Counted from the first letter of the stretch, positions 30,309 through 40,813 are shown. The stretch: 64,000 bases of DNA from Eutreptiella sp. 'Long Island Sound 2002' (GCA_964036045.1 OZ038383.1:63307725-63371724); one strand, 5' to 3'. Numbers and translations are program-made. The notes: generated by a model from the letters alone, not told the origin.

Positions 30309-32810
30309 ATGGATCCAGGAAGAGTGGACGCCGATGTGAACACAGCGCCAGCGCCTGAGGCACCAGCAAGGCCGGCGCCTGACGCTGTACCTTCGGTGGA
30401 GCCCTTACATGGGCCAATGGATACGGCGGAGGACTCCCTGGATGGCCTCCAGACGGCCTTCGGGGCCCTGTCGGTGAAGGAAATGGTCTCTCAGCCTCAG
30501 CCTGTGAAGAGGAAGAGAGGAAACGAGAGCGAGAAGGATGGTGGAGAAGGAGCAGACGAAGGAGAGGAGCAAGGGCAAGACCCGACGGATGTCCCTACCT
30601 TCGAAGGCGCACCAAGCGCTTCTGGCCTCCATGCATCACCCTCTCCCATAACCACCACACTCCCAGCCGCCGCTACATCCACTTCCACAACCAACCAGCC
30701 TATGGCAGAGGGCACAGGCTTTACTGGCATGCCTCACTACCCCGCCTATGGCATGGGCCCACCTACCACTGCGCTCCTTGAGGCAACTACTGCCAGTGAG
30801 CCGGTGGCTTCCAGCTTTGCGCCGCGTTGGTATGCGGCTGACCATCCCCATCCACTCCACGCCACTGGAACCTACATGGAAATTCCTGGGTATGCTCCTG
30901 GGTGTGCACCTGGGTATGCACCCCTGAGTGGGTTGAGGAGAGGACCAGAGTCTCTGGGAGGCAGGAGTAGAGGATCGGGAAGATCCTCCAACAGGTCCCT
31001 GACGCGGTCGGAGATCAATGAGGTGCTCCGAGGAGCCACTTCGCAAATCGTGAGCGACCTCACGCAAGAGATCAGGGAGAAACTGCAGCCCCTGATGATC
31101 CCGTCCCATGCGTCACCTACGACAGTGGGAATGTCACCCCACCGAGTACAGGCTAACCACCTGGCGGCAGGGTTGACGAATACCCTGGGGAGCCTGAGGA
31201 GCCGACCGATGCCGACTCCTGCAGCAGTACCGAGAAGTCCATTCGTCCCGAGGACAGCCCAGCCGCCCTACAGTCACGTGACGAACTCGACGAGGGCCGA
31301 GCTGGACCAGCTGGGGCTGACAGCCCTAAGGGCTATGGTGGACGTGGAGCCTTATGGCTCCAGTGATCTAGGCGGAGACCCCTCCGATGATGGGCCGCCT
31401 TCGATGACTTCTTCTTCGCCATCGGATGACGAAGACCCTGAGGACCCCGAGGACCCCAAGGGTAAGAAGAAGAAGAAGAAGAAGAAGAAGACCCGACGCC
31501 CTGAAGGACGCCGAGCTCAGGAGGCGAAAGCTATTGCCACCTCCAAGATAGTGGTGAACCTGCCTGAATTCACAGGCAAGGACCTCAGCGAGTTCGCTGA
31601 GAACTTTGGCCGGTTCCTACGACTGACCCGCCAAACCCACGCGAGTGGGCGAGTGAAGTGCGACCTGCTCCTGCAGTGCTGCAAGACGAAGTACCTGGAG
31701 AAGCAGGTCAGGCAGATCGTCACCAACTCCGCCACCTTTGCCGACGTGTTGGTTGCCCTGGAGAGGCAGTACCCAACCTACGAGACCGACCTCTCCATCA
31801 GGGCCGAGATCCAGAACCTGCCCGTGCTGCCGAACAACCCCAAACCCGGCAGGGTCTCCGAGCTGTTGGCGGACCTGGACCACTGGGCTGGACGACTGAC
31901 GCCCGGTTCCTACAGCAGCGAAGACCTGCTGTTTTGGTTGTCTTCCAAGCTCCCCCGTGAGCTATGGGACGAGTGCCGTCTGACGGCTGAGCGCAAGGCT
32001 AGATCCCTCCGCTACGAGGATCTATGCGTGCTGCTCCTGGAGATGGCGCTGGAGAAGGAGAGCGACCAACACCTGAACCACTACCGTCCTGGTGGTGGAG
32101 GTTCTGGAGGCAAAGGGTACCAAGGGTCCCGACCTGGGCAGGGGACTACCCCCAAACACGCCCACGCCCGCCTAATGGAGAACGTGAAGGAGCTATTCTG
32201 GTGTGATGCCAGAGATGAACAGGGCCACCTGCAGCATGCCTCCGACTGCGAGCAGCGAGACTGCTTTGTAGTCCAGGGGAAGCAGCAGGAAAAGATCACC
32301 GGCGCCAAGGTGAAGCTGCCGGATCATTACCGCTGCACCATCACGTGTGCATTCTGCGGTAAGCGGAAGCACTATGAGGACGAGTGCTACCATAAGCAAC
32401 GCCTATCGGCGAAGCTTAAGGGGGAAGATCCTGGCAAAAACTCAGGCAAAGGTGGAGGCAAGGCCAAAGGCAACGACTCCGGCAAGGGCAAGTCGAAAGG
32501 ACGTGGTCAAGGTGGTCAAGACAAGGGTCAAGGCGGACGAGGAGGAGGCGCTAATAGTCAGAACGACAACAAGAACAAGGACAAGAACGGAGGTAACCCC
32601 AACCCTAATCCAGGGGGGAACTCCGAGCCCTCTGGAGGGCAGTCTGGACCTACCACACGCTCACAGACGCAGGCCCAGCAAGAACAAGGAGCCAAGCGTG
32701 AGCATGAAGGTGGTGACGACGGCAACGCCAAGAAGAGAAGCCGTTTCATGAGGATGGCCCGCAAATTGCGGCACAAGGGGTTCGAGGTGACCTGTCCCGC
32801 GGAATTCTGA
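30309..32810 (+). CDS. gag: Gag polyprotein of element B
   Basis: Structural protein (833 aa) that assembles the cytoplasmic particle and packages RNA. The N-terminal ~370 residues are Pro/Ser/Thr-rich with acidic patches. Lys run at about residues 384-395. Capsid-like helical region from NLPEFTGKDLSEF to about residue 590 (motifs LLQCCKTKYLEKQV, ALERQYPTYETDL). CCHC zinc knuckle CAFCGKRKHYEDEC at about residues 680-693, then Gly/Lys-rich RNA-binding repeats. The start at 30309 is the first ATG after the primer site and aligns with element A. The stop TGA 32808-32810 is in frame with pol and followed by CGGGG. The protein is longer than most chromovirus Gags because of the low-complexity N-terminus. 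Confidence 0.93.
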   Translation: MDPGRVDADVNTAPAPEAPARPAPDAVPSVEPLHGPMDTAEDSLDGLQTAFGALSVKEMVSQPQPVKRKRGNESEKDGGEGADEGEEQGQDPTDVPTFEGAPSASGLHASPSPITTTLPAAATSTSTTNQPMAEGTGFTGMPHYPAYGMGPPTTALLEATTASEPVASSFAPRWYAADHPHPLHATGTYMEIPGYAPGCAPGYAPLSGLRRGPESLGGRSRGSGRSSNRSLTRSEINEVLRGATSQIVSDLTQEIREKLQPLMIPSHASPTTVGMSPHRVQANHLAAGLTNTLGSLRSRPMPTPAAVPRSPFVPRTAQPPYSHVTNSTRAELDQLGLTALRAMVDVEPYGSSDLGGDPSDDGPPSMTSSSPSDDEDPEDPEDPKGKKKKKKKKKTRRPEGRRAQEAKAIATSKIVVNLPEFTGKDLSEFAENFGRFLRLTRQTHASGRVKCDLLLQCCKTKYLEKQVRQIVTNSATFADVLVALERQYPTYETDLSIRAEIQNLPVLPNNPKPGRVSELLADLDHWAGRLTPGSYSSEDLLFWLSSKLPRELWDECRLTAERKARSLRYEDLCVLLLEMALEKESDQHLNHYRPGGGGSGGKGYQGSRPGQGTTPKHAHARLMENVKELFWCDARDEQGHLQHASDCEQRDCFVVQGKQQEKITGAKVKLPDHYRCTITCAFCGKRKHYEDECYHKQRLSAKLKGEDPGKNSGKGGGKAKGNDSGKGKSKGRGQGGQDKGQGGRGGGANSQNDNKNKDKNGGNPNPNPGGNSEPSGGQSGPTTRSQTQAQQEQGAKREHEGGDDGNAKKRSRFMRMARKLRHKGFEVTCPAEF

Positions 32811-32850
32811 CGGGGACGCTCTGGTGGCACCCAAGACCTGGTGTTTTGGG
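32808..32850 (+). promoter_or_regulatory. Candidate UGA-CGG readthrough signal between gag and pol of B
   Basis: TGA CGGGG joins gag and pol in one frame. Nineteen bases after the stop an 8-bp hairpin can form: CCCAAGAC (32830-32837), loop CTGGT, GTTTTGGG (32843-32850). In element A the same hairpin lies at 18699-18719, same distance from its stop, with an A-U pair replaced by G-C and one mismatch. If translation started at the first pol ATG (32841), the protease would have only 17 residues before its catalytic Asp, so fusion by readthrough is more likely. Confidence 0.6.
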
Positions 32851-35800
32851 TACGTATCCGACTAGGGGGACGTGAATACCTGGGGGTACTGGATACTGGA
32901 GCCACAATATCGATAGTGGCCAAGAAAATTTTACCTTGTGGGAGCCTGAAGAACACCATGACCACCGCCGCTATACGGATGGGGGATGGACATGTGGTGC
33001 ACAGCTGCGGGGACTGCGAAGTGGAGGTACCTATGGGCTCCAGGACTATCGCCCATCGGTTCTATGTGATGGACACTGATGCCTTCAACTTTGTACTGGG
33101 TACTGACTTCTTCGTGCAGCACTCCCAGATACAATCCCTGACGCTGCAAGCGCCCTACCTCCTGTACGTGGACCACGGCAGTGGCAGAGAGTCTGTGCCA
33201 CTGGAGCAGTCGGAACATACCTCGAGTTACCTGAGACTATCGAAGGAGGAGCCCTCGAACATGATGGCGGCCTCCAAAACTGAGGACTATCAACTATTGG
33301 GGGAAGTCCTAGACCAAGGTTTGAAGGAGTTGGGTTACTCTCGAGAAGACCTAAGTGTGGAGCTGTTCGCCAGCGACAAGCAGCATGTACTGGACCTATA
33401 CTGCAGCAAGGGGAAGAACTGCAGCTACAAATTTTACTGGCCCTCTTTCGGGATGGCCTACGGGAACCCCAGATTCAGTGAACTGGGGAAGGTGCTGGTC
33501 AAGGTGGCCTTGGAACGTTCCCGTATGGTCCTGTGTTCCCCCGATTGGGGAGCCCATGGGGGCAACGAGTACTGGCGAACCCTCCTTGACAAGCTGACTA
33601 TCAGCTCCGTGCGGTTACCTGATGAGGCCATCTACGTGCCTCTGGGACGCAAGACGCCCATTGGGAAGCCCGGATGGGGGAGTATGCTCAGCGTGGTGGA
33701 CGGAAGTCTTACCACCATCCCCTGGGAAGACCTGGACCCTACTCTGGTCCAGGCTCTACAACGAGAAAGCGATGGACTCGCCTTGGGTGACTTGAAGGAT
33801 CGCCTACGACCTCAAGATGCTGTTGAAACTACACCCGGAGGAGATGAGTACGTCGTGACTGACACCAACGCCCCCAACTCTCCCTGTCATGTACCTGTTC
33901 CTGATGGAGTCTCTGAGTGTGGACTATCTGAGCTACCTAGCTCTATCCACTCAGACGACGAAACTGAGCACGACGCCTTCTTCGTGCAGACTGCGGTGGA
34001 AGAAGTGGAGAACGCCGAGTACGTCGCCCCACTAAAACCCCTACTCTCCATGAGGGTGGAAGACCCCGTGGATGAAGAGCTGGACCCTCGATCCAGGCTC
34101 AGGGAGTATGTGGATTCCAAGAGGAAGTTGGTGGCGAAAAAGCTATGCTACGCGAAGCCTACCCGCAGCTTGTGGCCACTGAAGCAAGGACGTATGGGAG
34201 ACCTATCCCAACTGAAGGAGGACCTCGAACAGAAGATCACCACCTGGCAAAGGGAGGTAGATCTCAAGCTCATGAAGAGCGTATGGGGTGCCCATGTGAG
34301 GACCCCAGAGGAGGACGACCTCTCGGAGGAATGTGTATGTGAACCCCCTAAAGCGTGCCTATGTTGCCATCGTCCACCGGAGATGGTTGAGCAAGACCTT
34401 CTGTATGCCTACCAAGGGCTGAAGGATGCTACCGCGGGCGAAGAGTCGGTGGAGGACCACCTCCCGACGTCTATTCAAGGGGCAAGCAACTTACACTCCG
34501 ACGAGGACATGGAGGACAAGATCAAGGTACTGGACCCGCGGGTACAAAAGCTGATAAGGACCTATCTGGAGGTGTTCGGAGAACTACCCCCTCCAGCCTC
34601 ATGCGACAAGCTGGTACAGATGGACCTCAAGCTGAAACCCGAGTTCGTGGGTCACAAGATCCGGAGGAGACCCTATCCAGCTCCTAAAGAGCAGGCCGAC
34701 GAGATTGAGCGACAGATACAAGAATGTATCGACGCTGGCCTAGTCCTGGAGTACAAGGATGGGGACTACCCCCTACACTGCAGCCCCTGTTTCCTGGTGG
34801 CTAAACCTGGGTCTACAGCCAAACGGCTGGTAGTGGACTATGGAGAGCTGAACAAGAAGACGTTGAACCACTCAGGGTCCATTCCCAATATAGAGTCTAC
34901 CCTGGAGAAGATAGCCTCCTGTCGCTACAAGACCAAGATGGACAAGCGAAGTGGATTCTGGCAAGTCGACCTGACGCCCAACGCGCAGGAACTACTGGCC
35001 TTCATCACCCCTCAGGGGAGGGTATTCAAGTGGAAGGTCATGCCATTCGGCGTGGCTAACGCACCCGCTCTGTTCCAAGAGCTGATGAACAAGATCTTGT
35101 CCATCCTACGAAGGAGACCTAAGGTGCAGGAGCTCATATCCCGTGGGGCCCAGATGGAGGCGCACATCGACGATGTATGCCTCGGGACCAATACCCAGGA
35201 GGATCACCTAATCCTCTTGGGTGAGTTCTTTGCGGTCTGCCAGGAGAACCACACACGACTCAAGCTGGAGAAGTGTGAGTTCATGCAGGAGACCATGCAG
35301 TACTTGGGGTTTGACGTTGGCTATGGGTGGTGGACCCCAGCGGCCTCTAAGGCCAAACCCCTGATGGATGCCAAGGTACGACACGAAGACCCCAAGAAAG
35401 GACTTCATGATGTACGCAGTTTCATTGGGGCGTGCAACTTCTATCGCCGCCACATCAAGAACTTCACCTATACCAGCGCCGTTCTGACGGACTTGATCAA
35501 GAAGAGTACTACTTGGCGCTGGGGCCCACAAGAGCAACAAGCGTTTGACGAGCTCAAAGACAAGGTAGCCAACGCTAAGTGCTTGGGCGTGCCTAGGGCA
35601 CAAGGGGAGATTATCCTGGTGACCGACGCCAGCAATGTGGGCGGTGGTGGAACGTTGTTCCAATGGCAAGCATTAGAGAAGGAGGAGTTCGACTCGGCCA
35701 TTTCCCAATGGGGGACGGAAGGTCTCAACCGAGATGGAACCCTCAAGCACAGCTACCCTGACGACAAGTGGGTCCTAGTACCTCTGGGCCACTGGAACTG

Positions 35801-37739
35801 GAAGTGGAACCAGGCCAGGGGGAACTACTCCACCTATGAGCAGGAATTGCTCGCGGGTATGCTGGTGCTATCCTCGCAAGCACGACTATTGGGGAGTAAC
35901 CCTGTGGTCTGGCTGTGCGACCAAGAACCGGTCCGCAGTTTCCAGAAGGGCCCCCCACCTGAGAAGGCCAAGCTACGTCGCTGGTGGACCTACCTCAGTC
36001 AACTACGGCTGACGGTACACCATATCCAGGGAGTGAAGAACGAGTGCGCCGACTACATCAGCCGCAACAACTTCGACGCCCTGATTGGTGCCCGGTCTGA
36101 AGCGCTGGCTAAGGAGGCGTTCAGCCGTATGGACGTACACCTGGACCTGAACATGACCATGATACGCCCCCTGGATGGACTCCAACAATCGGAGTACCTA
36201 CAGGAGTTTGGGGATATCTACCGGCGCCTGGAGAAACGCCTTGAACCCCTCCTGGTCAACCAAGACCAGTGCAAGCGGGACAAGAGCTACCTCTGGCACG
36301 AGGACCGCATCGTGGTGCCTAGTGACCGAGTCCCAGCGCTGCTGAAGTGGACCCATGAGTCCAGTGGTCATGTGGGTGCTGACCGTACCCTGAGGCTGTT
36401 CAAGCAGTGGTTCCACACTACGTGGACTGACGACCAGCTGCGGAAGACGCTCCTGCCTATCGTGGACAAGTGCCCGTGCAGGTCCTGTAAACCAGGGGAT
36501 ATCAGGGACAGAGGTCTCTACTCGACCCTGCCCATCCCTCACTGTGCTAACAGTGTTCTATACGTGGACTACACGGAGATGCCGAAGTTCGGGGGCTATG
36601 ACTTCGCCCTCGTGGTAACCTGTGGGTTGACCAGGTTTACCAGGGTGTTCCCATGTACCAAGCACATTACCGGAGAGGAGACTATCAAGATACTCCTGGA
36701 GGAGTGGTTTTGTGTCTATGGGGCGCCCAAGGAGATCAACTCCGATGAGGACGTACGAGTACGCTCAGATACTGGCTGGTACAAGAGGGTCCTGAGGTCC
36801 CTCAATGTCCAGGTGTCTACGGGGATTCCCTACTCTCACACGAGCAACCCCCTATGTGAGCGACAGATTCGTGTCCTGAAGGAGAACGTCAGGATATGGT
36901 GCAAAACTGAACGCACCAGAGACTGGGTGAGACTACTCCCCGTCATATCCTTGATGATGAACTCCCAAGAGAGTTCAGCTACTGGCTACTCGCCACATGA
37001 GCTATTCATGGGGCGCCCGGCGTGGTTCCTACATGCCCCCTATCCAGAGGACACCCATTCTTCTGTGGGTGAGTGGGTCCAAGAGCAACAAGCGAAGGTG
37101 GACAAGGCCAAGGCTATGCTCCAGAGAGTGAGGGAGCGTCAGTGGAACAAGAAGAACAAGCACCGAGTACCGGCCACCTACCAAGAGGGGGACTGGGTGA
37201 TGGTGCACCACAGTCGACTACCCGCCTGGCCTCGCTCTACCAGCGATGACCCATACTTCGGGCCGTACAAGATTCTATCTGTGGATGGTCAGCGTATCAC
37301 GGTGCGGTGTTCTCCCCGTCTAGGGGGGACCCTGGTGTGCGCCGCTCAACACCTGAAGCGCTACCATGATCCTGAACACCTCTGTGGGGAGGAGTGGGAG
37401 CTGAACGACGAGGAAATCGCCGCTCTGGACCTACAAGGGGCTGCCAGCCCTATGGAAGTTGAAGGTGAACTCCCCGACATGAACGCCGAGGAGATGGCTA
37501 AGGAGGGCTTCTACCTGGTGAAGTCTGTCCTACGCCACCGCTATCGCCAGGGTTGGCGCTTCCTCACCCTCTGGGAAGGGTTTGGAGTCGAAGAGGCCAC
37601 CTGGGAGCCCTTCTCTGCATTTGTTCTAGCTGAGGGACGCCTAAACTCAGTTCTGGTTGACTACTTGTCCCAGAACAACCTTGGTGAGTTACTGAGGCTC
37701 GCTGAGACGCTTGCCTCCAAGACTCAAGCTAGGGACTGA
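32811..37739 (+). CDS. pol: Pol polyprotein of element B: protease, RT, RNase H, integrase, chromodomain
   Basis: All enzymes for particle maturation, cDNA synthesis and integration. Residues are numbered from ATG 32841 (1,632 aa). Protease LDTGATIS, Asp 18. A ~450-residue spacer includes a Cys cluster (ECVCEPPKACLCC, ~497-509). RT: VVDYGELNKK, LPFG-like MPFGVANAP, active site HIDDV (Asp 777 and 778). RNase H: VTDASN (Asp 929), YEQELLAG, DQEPVR. Integrase zinc motif HESSGH (His 1172) with CPCRSC; catalytic Asp 1243, Asp 1302 and Glu 1340. C-terminal chromodomain at about 1555-1600 (YLVKSVL, LTLWEGFGVEEATWEP), which in chromoviruses steers integration to marked chromatin. No internal stop. It is expected to be made as Gag-Pol by UGA readthrough. 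Confidence 0.95.
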   Translation, partial: RGRSGGTQDLVFWVRIRLGGREYLGVLDTGATISIVAKKILPCGSLKNTMTTAAIRMGDGHVVHSCGDCEVEVPMGSRTIAHRFYVMDTDAFNFVLGTDFFVQHSQIQSLTLQAPYLLYVDHGSGRESVPLEQSEHTSSYLRLSKEEPSNMMAASKTEDYQLLGEVLDQGLKELGYSREDLSVELFASDKQHVLDLYCSKGKNCSYKFYWPSFGMAYGNPRFSELGKVLVKVALERSRMVLCSPDWGAHGGNEYWRTLLDKLTISSVRLPDEAIYVPLGRKTPIGKPGWGSMLSVVDGSLTTIPWEDLDPTLVQALQRESDGLALGDLKDRLRPQDAVETTPGGDEYVVTDTNAPNSPCHVPVPDGVSECGLSELPSSIHSDDETEHDAFFVQTAVEEVENAEYVAPLKPLLSMRVEDPVDEELDPRSRLREYVDSKRKLVAKKLCYAKPTRSLWPLKQGRMGDLSQLKEDLEQKITTWQREVDLKLMKSVWGAHVRTPEEDDLSEECVCEPPKACLCCHRPPEMVEQDLLYAYQGLKDATAGEESVEDHLPTSIQGASNLHSDEDMEDKIKVLDPRVQKLIRTYLEVFGELPPPASCDKLVQMDLKLKPEFVGHKIRRRPYPAPKEQADEIERQIQECIDAGLVLEYKDGDYPLHCSPCFLVAKPGSTAKRLVVDYGELNKKTLNHSGSIPNIESTLEKIASCRYKTKMDKRSGFWQVDLTPNAQELLAFITPQGRVFKWKVMPFGVANAPALFQELMNKILSILRRRPKVQELISRGAQMEAHIDDVCLGTNTQEDHLILLGEFFAVCQENHTRLKLEKCEFMQETMQYLGFDVGYGWWTPAASKAKPLMDAKVRHEDPKKGLHDVRSFIGACNFYRRHIKNFTYTSAVLTDLIKKSTTWRWGPQEQQAFDELKDKVANAKCLGVPRAQGEIILVTDASNVGGGGTLFQWQALEKEEFDSAISQWGTEGLNRDGTLKHSYPDDKWVLVPLGHWNWKWNQARGNYSTYEQELLAGMLVLSSQARLLGSNPVVWLCDQEPVRSFQKGPPPEKAKLRRWWTYLSQLRLTVHHIQGVKNECADYISRNNFDALIGARSEALAKEAFSRMDVHLDLNMTMIRPLDGLQQSEYLQEFGDIYRRLEKRLEPLLVNQDQCKRDKSYLWHEDRIVVPSDRVPALLKWTHESSGHVGADRTLRLFKQWFHTTWTDDQLRKTLLPIVDKCPCRSCKPGDIRDRGLYSTLPIPHCANSVLYVDYTEMPKFGGYDFALVVTCGLTRFTRVFPCTKHITGEETIKILLEEWFCVYGAPKEINSDEDVRVRSDTGWYKRVLRSLNVQVSTGIPYSHTSNPLCERQIRVLKENVRIWCKTERTRDWVRLLPVISLMMNSQESSATGYSPHELFMGRPAWFLHAPYPEDTHSSVGEWVQEQQAKVDKAKAMLQRVRERQWNKKNKHRVPATYQEGDWVMVHHSRLPAWPRSTSDDPYFGPYKILSVDGQRITVRCSPRLGGTLVCAAQHLKRYHDPEHLCGEEWELNDEEIAALDLQGAASPMEVEGELPDMNAEEMAKEGFYLVKSVLRHRYRQGWRFLTLWEGFGVEEATWEPFSAFVLAEGRLNSVLVDYLSQNNLGELLRLAETLASKTQARD

Positions 37740-40000
37740 ACCTTACCCTTACCTGCCAAAGTGTATGTGTGAGTGTGCTAGTCCTAAGGTCCTGAGAGCA
37801 AGCCGCAGAAGTGGTGTCCTAATTATACCCAAGTCTGCGCCCTTGCTACACCTGGAGGGTTGGCTTATTGATGCCACGGGGTACGCCCCGGGTCTCCACT
37901 CCCCTATGCGCCCAATTTCTGTGCTGGCGCAAAACCTTGGGGGAATACCCAGAGTGTTAATCCAGGTATTGTTTTCCCTACCTATCTGTCTACTAAAGGG
38001 AGGGGTGGCCAAAAGCTATGAAGGCATGCAAAACGCCTGTTTGCTATGTGGCCAAAACACTGACCTAACCACTGTCACAGCCCACCAACCCAGCTAAAAT
38101 TGCAGGAAAAGGGTGGGACAGTGACACGCCCCCTACAGGTCCTACACACCCTACAGTGGCACCATCCTGGTGGGCGAGCACTGGGCAACTGGCTCTAGCC
38201 CCCACTCAGGACTACCACTCCTACACGCTCACTCTACTTGGCGTTGCGAAGAGGAAGGTCTCGAGGGTCCTAGCGACCCACCTGTGAAATGACAAGAGAA
38301 CACAGCGCTGCTAAGCAACTGTGGCCTCACAGGGGATGCCACAACGCGTTTCCCCTGCAAGGGCTTGGAGGGATGGAGTGCTCTCGTGTGCAAAGCGCAG
38401 ATGTCGATGAAGTCGGACTCCCTGCTCTGCCACAGGCGGAGCGGAGTTACTTGTTTGTGTGATCTGCGCCCCTGTTTAGCAGGGCATAAAAAAATGCTGC
38501 TGCACCACTCACCCTACCTGCCCACCTGTAAAACAAAGGCAAATGAAAGGGCGTTTGCGGCGGAGGAACCAAGGCACACTCCAGGTATTATACCCTTCTC
38601 AGTGTGCCCTATAATACGCTGTCCGCAAACACGCTGCATGGAGCAGCTACCCTTGTCAAGCAAGCAAGCGTTAAGGGACTCCTCAGGTTCTCTTAAAGAA
38701 CGTACCGAGGAGCCCCTGGGTAGCCTAAACAAGGTTTACCGTGCGCACTTCGCGTGGCCTACCCTTTAATGCGTGTGTGCATGCACGAGTATGCGACAAG
38801 TTCGTGGGCAAACCTGCCCATCTACGCGTAAATCTTGACTCCACCAGGGGGTGGCCCCGCCTGGGCGTACCTACCTTACCTACCGCTGGGAAGTGAAGCA
38901 AGGTGAGAAAACAAAAGGGGCGCACGCGAAGAACGTTGCTATGCACTTGTGTGTATGACTAATCACCCTGATCTGACCGCTAATCATCTGCAATCTTTCT
39001 AATCAATCCCTCTACCGCGTCCTATCGTGGTTATCGTTGTTAACGCTGCTACACGACTCGTTCACGGAGACACGAGACGAGCAATGTGTATGCGGCATGC
39101 AAGACGAGCATACCTGTAGTTTATACCTGATTCATTGAAGTCTTTTCAATTGATTTTCGAATTCTTGAATTTTTGAAGCTTCTATTAGTGTGGGTGGAAT
39201 CTGTATGTTTGTTTATTAATGTGTGTCTCGTCATTTTCAAGACTACGTGATACATACGTTTATAATTCCATTATTTTTCCATTTTCCGGCGCTTCGCTAG
39301 GAGCCGCTCCTGCGCGCCGCCCTTTTATGCGTATGAATTTCTGGATTTAAAAAATCCAGAGATGACTATAATTTCTATAAAAATGTGCCTTTGATGCACA
39401 ATTGGATTCTACTCAGGTGTGTCGTTTCAGAAAAATTCTACGCCGTCATTTGACGGATTTTGGTGTCGTCGCTTCGTTTTTGCGTGGATTCGTCCATAAT
39501 TCTCCCATTCCTGCCTCTGCAGATACCCACGCGCAGCCTCGCTGAGTAGGCCGTGTTCGGGCCGAAACGCAGGTGCCTGGAGAGACTGAGCAGAACCAAG
39601 ACCCCACCAAGGGGCAAATTAATTTCTTTTTCGACTCCCTACGCCCTAAGACAGGTCACAGGTCGCCAGCAGGTTTACGAGAACCCATGCGAGTGTGTAT
39701 AATGTGTCTTGCGTTTGCGTTGTGTCGACGCTGCGTCTTGGAGGGAGGGATGCATATGCACATGTTTGGCATGCTCCCAATCTAACCCAACCAAGCCACA
39801 GGAGCCCCGGCAGCGCCAAGAGCGCTGAGTCTTCTGTAGGAAACTGTACAATCAGAGCAGCAAAAGGACGCCAGCCATGGTGAGCGCCCATTTTTCAGTG
39901 TGAGGGAGACTGTAGGTATTTTAAAGTAGATGTGGAAACCAAGGAAAGGCCAAGAAAAATTCCCTTTTTCCTAAAATGCGACAGTGGTGGCCACCACAGC
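37740..40000 (+). other. 3' untranslated region of element B
   Basis: 2.3 kb without a supported gene, conserved with element A (23612-25220 plus 43210-43981). The longest frame (38365-38769) is not preserved in A. The last 700 bases include conserved hairpins listed separately. Confidence 0.8.
39287..39441 (+). ncRNA. Structured RNA block in the 3' untranslated region of B
   Basis: Hairpins in order: CGGCGC (39287-39292) with GCGCCG (39314-39319) enclosing AGGAG/CTCCT; CTGGATTT with AATCCAG (39341-39359); TGTGC/GCACA (near 39385-39402); CCGTCA/TGACGG (near 39442). Element A keeps the first outer stem, the second with a compensatory G-C to U-A change, and a longer third stem (43255-43400). 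Covariation supports a selected RNA fold, perhaps for packaging or 3' processing. Confidence 0.55.
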
Positions 40001-40010
40001 ACAAGGGGGG
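40001..40010 (+). promoter_or_regulatory. Polypurine tract of element B
   Basis: ACAAGGGGGG abuts the 3' LTR. Such tracts prime plus-strand DNA synthesis in LTR retrotransposons. Element A has CGGGGGGG at the same place. Confidence 0.75.
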
Positions 40011-40808
40011 AGTAAGAAAAAGTGCTTTTCCATTGCTTTGGGACATACTCTAGTTGTATTAGAGATGCACTGAGCATCCATGCATTTTTATCTTAGTATT
40101 GGTCCAGCCAAAAGTGGTGAGAACACATTTTGACCTATGGAACCAAACACCCAATCAGGATATGGAGTGGACCCCTTAATCCCCTTTCAATCAGAAGTAA
40201 AACATCTTTTCCTGAGTTGACTGAGCACTGACATACCTAAGGTAGAGCCTATGAATTTATCTATGTTTTTCCATGAATACTTATCTGCCCTAGTGGTATG
40301 CACCATAGGGGGTTAGGCACCTCTTTTTGAGAGGTCCTGGGTTCAATTCCTGGTCAGCCTAACTAAGTAGGAAGATCCCATGTGACATGGCAGTGACCTC
40401 ATCGCCACATACCATGCCACCTCAGCACATATGGGACCCAAAACAAAGAGTGCACATCTCCTAAGATGGCACTATGGAGAGAGAGTGATCCTGAGGCAGT
40501 TTTCTAACTCTTTTCCCAAAACATTTCAGCTATCTCTGTGAATATGCATTCATTTGTATCCTGAGTTGCAGTTTCTGTGAATATCTAATCATCTTTCACT
40601 GTTTACGCTGCAGCCCTTCATGCTTTGATCCTGAATTACCTTCTCCTTGCATACTATTGGCTTGGGCTATCCTGTATTGAGTTGGCTTTACTGTATTTCA
40701 ACAAACAAAAGCTTTTCATCATCCAAAACCAGCAGCAGGACACCCTACAGCAACAACAAGCAGCAGGAGAAGCAAAAACACAGTGCTGAAAACACTATAA
40801 ACTTTTCT
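40011..40808 (+). repeat. 3' LTR of element B
   Basis: 798 bp, 796 identical to 29413-30210 at a constant offset of 10,598 with no indel. Followed directly by GGTTC, the target duplication (40809-40813). Confidence 0.95.
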
Positions 40809-40813
40809 GGTTC

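Larger units (their letters stand above)
29413..40808 (+). mobile_element. Ty3/gypsy chromovirus B, intact and young
   Basis: Complete LTR retrotransposon of 11.4 kb: 798-bp LTRs differing at two positions, 5-bp target duplication, primer site, open gag, in-frame UGA, open pol with all catalytic residues, 2.3-kb structured 3' untranslated region, and a purine tract. No envelope gene is present. It is nested within the block that interrupts element A, so it arrived last or nearly so. Near-identical LTRs and open frames suggest recent activity. Confidence 0.95.

Noticed and set aside
38365-38769. 134-codon frame in the 3' untranslated region of element B
   Set aside because: Not preserved in the homologous segment of element A and no protein-like motifs.
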